A stretch of DNA of 42,401 bases from Paenibacillus sp. SY21-1 (lineage in GTDB: Bacteria > Bacillota > Bacilli > Paenibacillales > Paenibacillaceae), in NCBI RefSeq assembly GCF_005222705.1, contig NZ_STGF01000041.1, positions 1-42,401 of the forward strand, written 5' to 3'. The notes under the pieces were generated by a model. That model was not told the origin of the DNA. It saw only the letters and a program-made list of their open reading frames with translations, and did no database searches. Position numbers and translations under genes: made by a program. The stretch's first letter is position 1. Every line of letters starts with the position of its first letter. This document shows positions 7,512 to 15,788 of the stretch, piece after piece.

Positions 7512-9233
7512 ATGAACAAGGATTTAAGCCCGAGGTCAGGGTTTTATGTTTATCTCGCCACCGAATTGGAAGGCTCGCAGCGCGATAGCGGTTTTTTCTC
7601 GCAGCCTCTCCCCCTTGAAGGTCCGGTTCTGGCGGAACGGGCCGAGTGGACCGGCGGCATTCAGGATAAAAGCATCTTGGAGCTGCTTGGCAACGGTGCA
7701 GGCATCGCAAGGCTGGTCCACAGCATCGGAATCGCCGTCCATGGGGAAAGCAACGACGTGTCCGACATTCAGGCTACTTTGGAAAATCGCGCGGCGGCTG
7801 GGATGCCATCCGAAAATAGCCGTTTTTCCTTTGCCTGCCGGACCGATGGGACTGAGACACGTTTGGAGATCGGCCGTTTGCCTTGGATGAAGGACGGCTC
7901 TCTGGCGCTTGGCCAGCTTTCTTTTGCCCTTCCCCGCTCCGGGGCCGCCGGAACCGCTACAATTTGCTTCTATTTGCACGAAGGGTTTCAGGTAGCTGCC
8001 ATGCTTCCCGATCCGCCGGTAGATACACAATCTTCTGCATACCGGGACATGATCGCCCGCTCCCTGCTCAGCAGCGGCAATAACAAACGGCTGAAAAACG
8101 CTATCGCCAAAGCCAAAAACGGCGAGCCGGTCGTGATTGCCTATATCGGCGGGTCCATTACGCAAGGCGCCTGCGCCAGGCCTGCTCATCATGCTTGCTA
8201 TGCTTATTTGTCCTATCTGAAGTTCAAAGAAACGTATGGCAAGGACGGCGGCGATTCCATTTCATTTATTAAAGCCGGCGTCGGCGGGACGCCTTCGGAG
8301 CTTGGCATGATTCGGTATGAGCGCGACGTCTTGAGAGACGGGGCCGTTCAGCCGGATATCGTCATCGTAGAATTCGCCGTCAATGACGCGGACGATGAGA
8401 CCGAAGGCAAATGCTATGAAAGCCTCGTGCTGAAGGCTCTGTCGGGGGAACAGTCTCCTGCCGTCATTTTGCTGTTCAGCGTTTTTATCAACGATTGGAA
8501 TCTCCAGGAACGGCTTGCGCCGGTTGGCGCTTATTACGGACTGCCGATGGTAAGCATCAAGGATGCCGTCACGCCCCAATTTTCCCTGTCAACGGAAGAA
8601 GGCGGTGTCATTACCCGCCGACAGTTTTTTGACGATATCTATCATCCCGGCAATAAAGGACATGTCATCATGGCCGACTGCCTCGCTTTCCTCTTCGCCC
8701 AAGCCGACGAAATGGAGCACGACCGCGAGGAGATCAAGCTAACCAAGCCTCCGCTGATTGGCAATGATTTTGTCAACGTTACGCTGCTGGATCGTTCAAC
8801 CGCAACGGGGAAGGTCCATCTATCGGAAGGAAGCTTTCAGGACATTGACAATGAGCTGCAAATGGCCGAATTTGATGACAAGCCCTATGCCGAGCCGCTT
8901 TTTCCGCATAACTGGATGCGCAAAGCGGATAGCGGAGACGTTCCCTTCACCATGACCCTCCGCTGCAAAAGCCTGCTTCTAATCTATAAGGACTCCGGCA
9001 GTAACGAGTTCGGGACCGTCGAGATCACCGTAGACGGCCATCTCGTGACAACGGCAAATCCGCAGCAGATCAAATGGACACATTGTCATGCTTTGCTTTT
9101 GATCAATGAGCCGGAAGAAGCCCAGCATACGGTCGAAATCGCAATGGCCGCCGGACATGCAGACAAATGCTTCACTATTCTGGGCTTCGGCGTTGTGAAC
9201 GAAATCGCCGCTTTAGGGGCAGCCGGATATTGA
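7512..9233 (+). CDS. SGNH-family hydrolase, acetylxylan-esterase-like
   Basis: Cytoplasmic serine esterase of the SGNH superfamily, 573 residues. An N-terminal beta-rich region (~1-175) precedes the hydrolase core: nucleophile Ser215 in YIGGSITQGA, Gly of block II in AGVGGTPSE (~256), Asn291 of block III in FAVNDADDE, and the DxxH pair Asp375/His378 in DDIYHPGNKGH. A C-terminal beta domain follows (~400-573). Length and order resemble GDSL acetylxylan esterases of Geobacillus/Paenibacillus xylan clusters, so removal of acetyl groups from imported xylo-oligosaccharides is likely. The start ATG has GAGGAGG nine bases upstream; the longer open frame to 7332 covers the promoter and is not credible as coding. 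It converges on the GH10 gene at 9256 with only 22 bp between stops. Confidence 0.85.
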   Translation: MNKDLSPRSGFYVYLATELEGSQRDSGFFSQPLPLEGPVLAERAEWTGGIQDKSILELLGNGAGIARLVHSIGIAVHGESNDVSDIQATLENRAAAGMPSENSRFSFACRTDGTETRLEIGRLPWMKDGSLALGQLSFALPRSGAAGTATICFYLHEGFQVAAMLPDPPVDTQSSAYRDMIARSLLSSGNNKRLKNAIAKAKNGEPVVIAYIGGSITQGACARPAHHACYAYLSYLKFKETYGKDGGDSISFIKAGVGGTPSELGMIRYERDVLRDGAVQPDIVIVEFAVNDADDETEGKCYESLVLKALSGEQSPAVILLFSVFINDWNLQERLAPVGAYYGLPMVSIKDAVTPQFSLSTEEGGVITRRQFFDDIYHPGNKGHVIMADCLAFLFAQADEMEHDREEIKLTKPPLIGNDFVNVTLLDRSTATGKVHLSEGSFQDIDNELQMAEFDDKPYAEPLFPHNWMRKADSGDVPFTMTLRCKSLLLIYKDSGSNEFGTVEITVDGHLVTTANPQQIKWTHCHALLLINEPEEAQHTVEIAMAAGHADKCFTILGFGVVNEIAALGAAGY

Positions 9234-9255
9234 AGGAAGTCGGAAAGTGGACGAA

Positions 9256-10578
9256 TCAAGGAGCTGTCGTCTGGACGGACCCGCGTCTAGCCGGGTCCAC
9301 GACCGCCCAAAAGGCCGATTTGGCCTGATACTGGCGGTCGAACAGCAGAGGCGCGTTGGTGCGTGTGACCGGGAAGCCGTTCAGCCAGGTGTGATCATCC
9401 GAAATTCCCCATAGCACAACTGCGCTCAAAATATCCTTATGAGCTTTAAAGGCATGGAACAACTCGCCATACCGGTCAGCCTGCTGCTCCAACATGTTAT
9501 CGGGAATTTGATCCCCGTAATCGCTGCGATCATTCCATCTGTAAAGGCTCATATCCAGCTCGGTCACCTGATTGTCCAGCCCCAGCTCCGCAAATTTGAC
9601 CATAGAAGCGATGATGGAAGCGACTGTTGGCCCATACACATCTATATGTGTCTGATGCCCAACGCCGTCGATCGGCACGCCTTGCTCCAGCAGCTCTTTG
9701 ACAAGCTCGTACAAGCGGTCGCGCTTCACCGGATTGTCCGTGCCGTAGTCGTTAATGTACAAACGGATATTGGGACCTCCCGCTTCCCGCGCAGCGCGGA
9801 AGGCTGTGGCAATGAAGTCCGTGCCCGAAATTTTGTACCACTCGCTGGCCCGCATGCCGTCCGGGTCGCCCGGCTCGATAACCTCATTGACGACATCCCA
9901 GTCCCGGATGTCGTCCTTGTAGCGCTCGACTATGGCGCGAACATGCGCGTCCAGCCGCTTGAGCAGCAGCTCCTTATTGCGCTCTCTTTTGTCAGGATCT
10001 GTTTCGTCCATCATCGGCTTCCCCTCGGCATCCTTGAAAAACCAAGCACCGACCTGGCTATGCCAGACCAGCGTATGGAAGCGAAGCGTCATTCCGTTTT
10101 CTTTGGCGAAGCTGACGATACGATCTGCATGTTCCCATTTAAACACCCCTTCGGAGGGTTGGATGGCATCCGGCTTCATCACATTTTCCGCCACCAGCAT
10201 GTTGACGTGTTTCTTTAGCAGCTCAGCTTTTAATCCGCCCGTTTGAGCCGGCTCGATCGCGGCCCCGATAGGGAAGTAATCCGCCAGACTTTCCGCAAGC
10301 GCAGGAATATCCTGCTGCACGGACGGCTCCGCAGGCGGCGCTGAAGAAGTCGGCGTGTTCTTCGGCGGTTCGCTGCTGAGCGCCGCAGAGTCCCCTTCCG
10401 CCTCTTGGCCGGAGGAACGGACGGCAGGCGTTGCAAGCGCCGTTTCGGTAGTCCCCTGTATATTCTCCTCCCCCTGCTCCTGTCCCCGGCTGACAAACAG
10501 GACAACCGCTGCAACCAGCATAACAGCAGCCAATAGGATGGTAATGGCCTTTCTCTTTTCTTTGCTTATTTTCGCCAA
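9256..10578 (-). CDS. GH10 endo-xylanase, membrane-anchored
   Basis: Family 10 xylanase of 440 residues. Residues 10-30 form one hydrophobic segment after a Lys/Arg-rich start, with no lipobox and no clear cleavage site, so it is probably held to the outer face of the membrane as a signal anchor. Residues ~32-92 are a Glu/Ser/Pro/Thr-rich linker that could span the wall. The barrel follows with TLVWHSQ (~169), acid/base Glu232 (DVVNEVI) and nucleophile Glu340 (QVTELDMS). The start is TTG at 10578, eight bases after GGGAGG. It is the last gene of the long importer operon, behind a 14-bp hairpin, so it should cut polymer next to the transporter. Placement and role are inference; the family call is firm. 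Confidence 0.92.
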   Translation of the reverse strand: MAKISKEKRKAITILLAAVMLVAAVVLFVSRGQEQGEENIQGTTETALATPAVRSSGQEAEGDSAALSSEPPKNTPTSSAPPAEPSVQQDIPALAESLADYFPIGAAIEPAQTGGLKAELLKKHVNMLVAENVMKPDAIQPSEGVFKWEHADRIVSFAKENGMTLRFHTLVWHSQVGAWFFKDAEGKPMMDETDPDKRERNKELLLKRLDAHVRAIVERYKDDIRDWDVVNEVIEPGDPDGMRASEWYKISGTDFIATAFRAAREAGGPNIRLYINDYGTDNPVKRDRLYELVKELLEQGVPIDGVGHQTHIDVYGPTVASIIASMVKFAELGLDNQVTELDMSLYRWNDRSDYGDQIPDNMLEQQADRYGELFHAFKAHKDILSAVVLWGISDDHTWLNGFPVTRTNAPLLFDRQYQAKSAFWAVVDPARRGSVQTTAP

Positions 10579-10641
10579 CCTCGCAACCTCCCTTACTTCC
10601 CTTTGACATAGAAGCTTCCTTTACGTTCCCTAAATCAAGCA

Positions 10642-10677
10642 GCGTCCGTCAAGCGGAATGATTCGCCTGACGGACGC
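10642..10677 (-). terminator. Intercistronic hairpin between permease and xylanase genes
   Basis: On the minus-strand transcript GCGUCCGUCAGGCG pairs with its partner as a 14-bp stem containing one G-U wobble and an 8-base loop; on the plus strand the wobble is a mismatch, which points to a minus-strand RNA role. No U-run follows, so it is more likely a leaky terminator or 3'-end stabiliser than a full stop. Confidence 0.6.
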
Positions 10678-10687
10678 CCATGACCCA

Positions 10688-11632
10688 TTAGCCTACAATG
10701 CCAGTTCGTTCGATGCTTTCAACAAAATAACGCTGAACGAACAAATAAATGATAACCAGCGGCAGGATGGCCAGCAAAATGCCGGTATCCTGCACCATGC
10801 TCATATAAAACGGGTCGGACTTGTTAATGTCGCCGTTTAGCTGAATCGACAAATTGTAGGGCAGCGAAGACAGCTGAGTGGACAGCACCTTGCTGGTGGT
10901 CAAATACGTGGTCGTATAGAAGCTGTCGTTCCACTGCCAGACAAAGGAGAACAGCATGGTCGTCATAATCGCCGGCATGGCGTTAGGCAGCATAATGCGC
11001 GTGAACGTCTGACCGACGCTGGCGCCGTCAATGTAGGCGGCCTCCTCGACTTCCTTGGGAATCCCGCGGAAAAACTGGCGGAAAATAAAGATGTACAGTC
11101 CCGCCTTCAACGAATTCGCCGTCAGCGAGGTCAGAATAAACGGCCAATAGGAGTTCAGCAAATTAACCGATTTCCCCGTAAAGAGAGGGATCAGGCCCAG
11201 CAGCGTAAAATCCTTCAAATTCAAATAAATCGGGATTAAAATCGTCGTTGGCGGAACCAGAATGGTCAGAATAACCCCGGCAAACAACAAGTTGCTGCCT
11301 TTGAATTTCAGACGGGCGAAGCCGTATCCCGCAAATGCGCAGGATACCGCGGTGAGCAGCGTCGTGACAGCCGACAAGGCAAAGGTGTTGGCCAGCGTTT
11401 CCCAGTAATCCATAATGCGTATGGCGTCCCTGAAATTCTCCAGCGTGTAGTGCTTGGGAATCCATACGACGACGGGCGAATACAGGTCCGCCTTATCTTT
11501 AATGGACGTAGAAATCTTCTGGAGGATGGGATACAAAATGACAAAGGACAGCCCCGTTATGAGCATCAGCCTGACGAAGGACCAGAGCCAGGACTTCCAG
11601 TTCTCCAGAGACTTCAATCGCGCCAGCAGCAT
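10688..11632 (-). CDS. Sugar ABC transporter permease, MalG type (pair 2)
   Basis: Inner-membrane permease of carbohydrate-uptake (CUT1) ABC importers. Six hydrophobic segments are visible, and the cytoplasmic EAA loop reads EEAAYIDGASVGQTF followed by IMLPN (~205-225), the surface that contacts the ATPase. 314 residues, slightly long for MalG because of an N-terminal extension and a longer loop around residue 150. It begins 16 bp after its MalF partner, with AGAAGGA before the ATG. No ATPase gene is in the window, so a shared MsmX-type ATPase elsewhere is presumed. The substrate is probably xylan-derived oligosaccharide, from context. Confidence 0.88.
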   Translation of the reverse strand: MLLARLKSLENWKSWLWSFVRLMLITGLSFVILYPILQKISTSIKDKADLYSPVVVWIPKHYTLENFRDAIRIMDYWETLANTFALSAVTTLLTAVSCAFAGYGFARLKFKGSNLLFAGVILTILVPPTTILIPIYLNLKDFTLLGLIPLFTGKSVNLLNSYWPFILTSLTANSLKAGLYIFIFRQFFRGIPKEVEEAAYIDGASVGQTFTRIMLPNAMPAIMTTMLFSFVWQWNDSFYTTTYLTTSKVLSTQLSSLPYNLSIQLNGDINKSDPFYMSMVQDTGILLAILPLVIIYLFVQRYFVESIERTGIVG

Positions 11633-11648
11633 CTCGCATTCCTTCTTT

Positions 11649-12596
11649 CTAATCGTGGTAAAAGACTTTTTTGGACACTACATAGGAGCTGATGACCAGA
11701 ATGACAGCAATACAAAGAAAATAAATCCACGCCATCGCCGAGCTGAGGCCAAAATTAAACTGGGCAAAGCCCGTTTCACGGATCAGCGAGGTCATATCGT
11801 TGCGGGAGAACGAATCAATAATGGTATAAATCATATTGACCAAAATGAGGGGGCTGACCATCGGGAATGTAATTTTCCAAAAGGCTTCATACCCCGTCGC
11901 TCCCTCCATTTTGGACGCCTCGTACAGCGTAGGCGAAATCGTCTGGATGCCGGCAAGGAAAATAAGTATTTGCACGCCGGACTGGCTGACAATTTGATAG
12001 ATTCGATCGACCGCTCCCGTCAAATAAGAGACGATCGTCGGGCTAACGCCGGCCTGCTCCATCATGAATGCCAGCTCAAAGCTGCCAAGCATGTTCAGCA
12101 CCCCGCCGGACCCCGCATTTTGCTCATTGATCGCCTGCACCAGAGAGGAGCTTTCCAGCGTCATAATGACGCCAGATGCCAGAATAACCGGCAAGAAAAA
12201 GATGGACCGGGCCACCGAGCGGCCGAAAAACTTCTGATTCAGCAATACGGCCAGGAACAGGCTGAAAATGACAATCAGCGGAACGTTGACCACCATGTTG
12301 ACAATCGCTTCCGTTAAAGTCCGGTTAAAGGTAGCGTTGACCGTCAGCGCATCCATAAAGTTTTTCAGGCCGATAAAGTTGACGCTTAAGCCTTGCGGTC
12401 CGGCCTCCACCTTGCTGAAGCTGTACTGCAGGGACAGAAACAGCGGAATGAAAAAGAAAAAGAGAAATCCGAGCAGCCAGGGCAATACATAAATAAAGCC
12501 CCAAACCGCTTTTTGCCCCTTATAGGACAGTTTACCGATGCCGTTTTTTTTGGCCGCCGTCAACGTTTCAACGCCGAGCTTTTTTGCCGTCCTCAT
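11649..12596 (-). CDS. Sugar ABC transporter permease, MalF type (pair 2)
   Basis: MalF/UgpA-like permease of 315 residues with six membrane segments and the EAA loop EASKMEGATGYEAF followed by ITFPM. Its ATG overlaps the stop of the DUF5696 gene by four bases (ATGA), so translation of the two is coupled. Pairs with the MalG-type gene directly downstream. This is the second permease pair in the same operon, separated from the first by three membrane/lipoprotein genes. That is unusual for a single sugar importer and suggests two transporters or a specialised assembly. Confidence 0.88.
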   Translation of the reverse strand: MRTAKKLGVETLTAAKKNGIGKLSYKGQKAVWGFIYVLPWLLGFLFFFFIPLFLSLQYSFSKVEAGPQGLSVNFIGLKNFMDALTVNATFNRTLTEAIVNMVVNVPLIVIFSLFLAVLLNQKFFGRSVARSIFFLPVILASGVIMTLESSSLVQAINEQNAGSGGVLNMLGSFELAFMMEQAGVSPTIVSYLTGAVDRIYQIVSQSGVQILIFLAGIQTISPTLYEASKMEGATGYEAFWKITFPMVSPLILVNMIYTIIDSFSRNDMTSLIRETGFAQFNFGLSSAMAWIYFLCIAVILVISSYVVSKKVFYHD

Positions 12597-15145
12597 GATT
12601 GCACACCGCCTGTCGCATAACCTTCGGCTTCAATGCTCATTCCGTTTACCGTCACCGGATGGCGGTTGTAATTCACGATGACAAAGCCGTTTTCATAAAC
12701 CGTTTTGTAGACGCCATCTTCAAGCTTTTCATGATCCATGATCCGGTCACGGCGAACCGTCTGGAGGAATCCGTTAACCTCCTGCTGCAGCTCCGCCGCC
12801 AGATCGATCCACTGCCCATATTGAACGGCGTACAAATCGGTGTATTCCGTATCCTTCACGTTGTGGTTTGGCGCATAGATCCATTTAAAGGACAAGCCGG
12901 CGCCGTACTCCAGATTTTTCAGCACATAACGCTTTACGTCCGTATACGAGGACAAATTATAAGGAGCGCCCGCGTAGTCCATGTATCCGCGCACCACCAT
13001 TTGATAGAAGGGAACGGCTTCATCCTGTATTTTGAATCCGCTGTTGCTTAGCGGGATATTGACGATATCCGATAGATAAGGGAAGGCGTAAGCATTGCCC
13101 CCATCCGCCATAACGGCCAGGTTCGCATCCGCTATCTTCCGCAGCGCGTCAACGGAATACATTTTGGACTCAACCCGGTCCACCTGCTTGCCGGCGCGGA
13201 AATCGCTGTTCAGCTTGTCGGCCAGGTCGCGCAGCGCAATGCCGCCTGCGTCGTATTTGCGGTAATCCTCCAGCATGCCGCCTACATAATTCCCAATCAG
13301 GCTTGGCGAAATGACATACGACGGCGCTTTATTCCGGTCTCTTCGATTAATGGCCAGATTGACGGGATACACCTCCGCCGCAACATCCCTCAGCGTTCGG
13401 GATGCTTCCCTCGTTTCATTAAACCCTTTGCCGGTACGCGCATTAAGAATGGCTACATCCGGGAAAACCGTTATGCCCGTGCTGCCCGCATAGGCCATGA
13501 ACTCGCGAAAGCCCTTGCTGCCGCCAATGGCGCCGTCGACGGCAACATGGTCCGGTACTTTGTGGTCCAGTCCGCCGTTGAACCAGCCTGAATATCTGAG
13601 CCTAATATCGCCAACGCCGCGATCCTGCAGCTCCGTCAAAATATCCTGAGCCTGATCGAAGGTTGTAAGCGGCTCAAGCGAGCGGTAAGGCACGCCGGCA
13701 AAATGTTTTTTCTTATCGATGCTTCCGACCAGCTCCAGATAAAAGGGCATAGCGTCGGAGGAGGCAGAGGACCGCTCCTGAGGCAACCCGCCGCTCTCCC
13801 GCAGATACTGCTGATAATAGGAGGCCATCCCTTGATAGGAAGCCTTTTCTCCAGCCAGAAATACATAGCGAACCGAAAAATCGGACTGGGTCGGATTCTC
13901 CTGAAACCGGGGCAGCGAACGCTGCTGCTCGTTGGCGTTTAAGGTCAAATCGCCTTTGTTCAGCACGGTAAAAACAGGATGGACGTAATTATAGCTGTTG
14001 AGTCGTCCGCTCACATCGGCGGTTATGACCGCCGCGGAGTCCCCTTCCTCCACGATGCCGAAAACCGCCGCTTGCTCCTTAATAATGCCGAATACCGGCA
14101 GTCTGATCGTTTCGGTGTTAACCACCTGTTCAACCCTGCTCATCGTCTGATCTGACCCGTATACAGGCTGCTGGTACGCGGGATATCTCGTTTTTCCGTT
14201 GTTGAAATGAATAAGCGCTCCCGAGCCGTCGGGCACAAAAATAGAACCGTCCTCTCCCGTGCCTCCGGCACCGAAAAAGCTGAGCAGCGAGAGCGTGCCC
14301 ACAGGATAATCCTCCGGGTACACGATCCCCTCCATCGGCACTTTCGCTACCAATGCATCCCCGTCGAGCGTGTACTGCACCGAAGCCAGAAAAATGCGGG
14401 GCTCGGGCTTGACCTGATTCAAATTGTTTTCCTCGATATCAAAAAGCAGGTCGTCCTCCGTATACCCCGCATCCTCAAACGCCTTGAGCGCGCGGTCGAG
14501 CTGCAGTCCCTTAAGCGCACCGTCGCTTCTGGTGTACACCCCTTTTTCCTTATCCTCGGCATATACGATTTTTAAAGCGCGTTGTCCGGTATTGTCCAGC
14601 TTGCCGAGAAGCTTCTCCTCAAAGCGTTCCTTTTGTACCATCATGGGCAAATCGTCCATCGTTTTTTTGCTTGTGCCAAACCTATACGACACCTGGACGC
14701 CGTTTGGTACCAGCTCCGCGTTGATTTGCTGGTAGGCCGCGCTGTCCGTATAGGAATTGACGGAATTTTGCTGTCCGAAGGAATTATAGAACTCCAGCTT
14801 CAGCTGCGAGGATAATACATCCTTGTTGACGCCTGCCGCCACAGTGTCGATTTCCCGGTCTTGAGGGTTGCTGTGCCACACTTCGCCGTTTTCTTTATGG
14901 AGCACCGCAATCGCGCCGGTCGCATCGTCCACAAACAGCTTCAGCTCCGGGGACTCCGCAACTCCCTTCATGCCCTCTGCGCGGCTGTCCGTAAATGCTG
15001 CGGCGATCGGACTTCCTTTTACAAAAGAAGACGCGATGGATTCGGCCTCGCCCTCCGGCGCCTGCTCCGAGCCCGAACATCCGGCAATCAGCAGCGCCGC
15101 CCATGCGCATGCCGCTAGAAGCGCCAATCTGGACGCCATGTTCAT
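12593..15145 (-). CDS. Large DUF5696-type lipoprotein
   Basis: An 850-residue exported lipoprotein: signal peptide ending in the lipobox LIAGC with Cys23, then a beta-rich half (~65-450) and an alpha/beta half (~465-800). The second half contains RLRYSGWFNGG (514-524), VDGAIGGSKGF (~536-546) and a strand ending VFPD (~560-563). This arrangement looks like a TIM-barrel glycosidase-like fold, reminiscent of GH101-type enzymes, but I cannot assign catalytic residues. I recognise it as the DUF5696-type protein seen next to sugar transporters in Paenibacillus; its function is not established. The ATG at 15145 follows AGGAAGGAG. It sits between a Yip1-family gene and permease pair 2 with which it is coupled, so a role outside the membrane in handling or cutting the transported glycan is plausible. 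Confidence 0.75.
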   Translation of the reverse strand: MNMASRLALLAACAWAALLIAGCSGSEQAPEGEAESIASSFVKGSPIAAAFTDSRAEGMKGVAESPELKLFVDDATGAIAVLHKENGEVWHSNPQDREIDTVAAGVNKDVLSSQLKLEFYNSFGQQNSVNSYTDSAAYQQINAELVPNGVQVSYRFGTSKKTMDDLPMMVQKERFEEKLLGKLDNTGQRALKIVYAEDKEKGVYTRSDGALKGLQLDRALKAFEDAGYTEDDLLFDIEENNLNQVKPEPRIFLASVQYTLDGDALVAKVPMEGIVYPEDYPVGTLSLLSFFGAGGTGEDGSIFVPDGSGALIHFNNGKTRYPAYQQPVYGSDQTMSRVEQVVNTETIRLPVFGIIKEQAAVFGIVEEGDSAAVITADVSGRLNSYNYVHPVFTVLNKGDLTLNANEQQRSLPRFQENPTQSDFSVRYVFLAGEKASYQGMASYYQQYLRESGGLPQERSSASSDAMPFYLELVGSIDKKKHFAGVPYRSLEPLTTFDQAQDILTELQDRGVGDIRLRYSGWFNGGLDHKVPDHVAVDGAIGGSKGFREFMAYAGSTGITVFPDVAILNARTGKGFNETREASRTLRDVAAEVYPVNLAINRRDRNKAPSYVISPSLIGNYVGGMLEDYRKYDAGGIALRDLADKLNSDFRAGKQVDRVESKMYSVDALRKIADANLAVMADGGNAYAFPYLSDIVNIPLSNSGFKIQDEAVPFYQMVVRGYMDYAGAPYNLSSYTDVKRYVLKNLEYGAGLSFKWIYAPNHNVKDTEYTDLYAVQYGQWIDLAAELQQEVNGFLQTVRRDRIMDHEKLEDGVYKTVYENGFVIVNYNRHPVTVNGMSIEAEGYATGGVQS

Positions 15146-15161
15146 TCCAATTGCTCCTTCC

Positions 15162-15788
15162 TCATTTCCTCATAGCCAGCTCCTGATAGATGACGGTTAT
15201 GAAGGCGACAATTTGCTGCATCAGGCTAAAAAACAGCAGACACAGGAATGCGATAAAACCCATTGCCAGAATCGTCAGCAAAATGGTGCCGATCGTTTTG
15301 GCCGGTGAAAACTGATGAACGGTCATGTTACCGACAAACAGAAGAAATACAAACCAGACTACTGCGGCGCTTGTCGAAAAATAATAAAACGTCGTTTCCT
15401 GCAGGGACAAGGCGTTGCTAAGCCAAATCCACGGGAAGTTAATCAGCACAAGCGGCGTCAGGGCCAGGCAGGTCGATGTAAAAATCTCTACGAATTTCCC
15501 TTCTCCGTCCATCAGCGTGGTCAGCGACCAGTTGGCGATGCACCAGAACAAGACCGGCACCACGACGTACACAATTTCCATTACGCTGTTGAAATAGTTC
15601 GGATCGTAAATATTCACCAGAAATCCGCTATACTGCCGTCCAAGGATGTTGGTCAGCGACAGCAGAAAAAGAATCGCAATGGACAAGATGACGTTTTGCT
15701 TTTGGTCGCGGTCATACTTCAAATCCCAAAATCCGTTAAACGGATGAAGGATCAGCTGAAGCGGATAGCGCACCCATTCCTTGCTCAT
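15162..15788 (-). CDS. Yip1-family integral membrane protein
   Basis: A 208-residue polytopic membrane protein with about five hydrophobic helices (starting near residues 33, 68, 105, 137 and 165) and the Yip1-domain style layout: an N-terminal HPFNGFWDLKYD amphipathic start followed by the helical bundle. Bacterial Yip1-domain proteins have no agreed function. The ATG overlaps the stop of the upstream NHL/TPR gene by four bases (ATGA) and the next gene begins 16 bp later, so it belongs to the transporter operon. It probably works in the membrane with the NHL/TPR protein and the DUF5696 lipoprotein; this is inference from coupling only. Confidence 0.75.
   Translation of the reverse strand: MSKEWVRYPLQLILHPFNGFWDLKYDRDQKQNVILSIAILFLLSLTNILGRQYSGFLVNIYDPNYFNSVMEIVYVVVPVLFWCIANWSLTTLMDGEGKFVEIFTSTCLALTPLVLINFPWIWLSNALSLQETTFYYFSTSAAVVWFVFLLFVGNMTVHQFSPAKTIGTILLTILAMGFIAFLCLLFFSLMQQIVAFITVIYQELAMRK

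Noticed and set aside
9279..9300. GGACCC/GGGTCC hairpin as a terminator for the SGNH gene
   Set aside because: It lies inside the end of the GH10 coding sequence and lacks a U-run on either strand.
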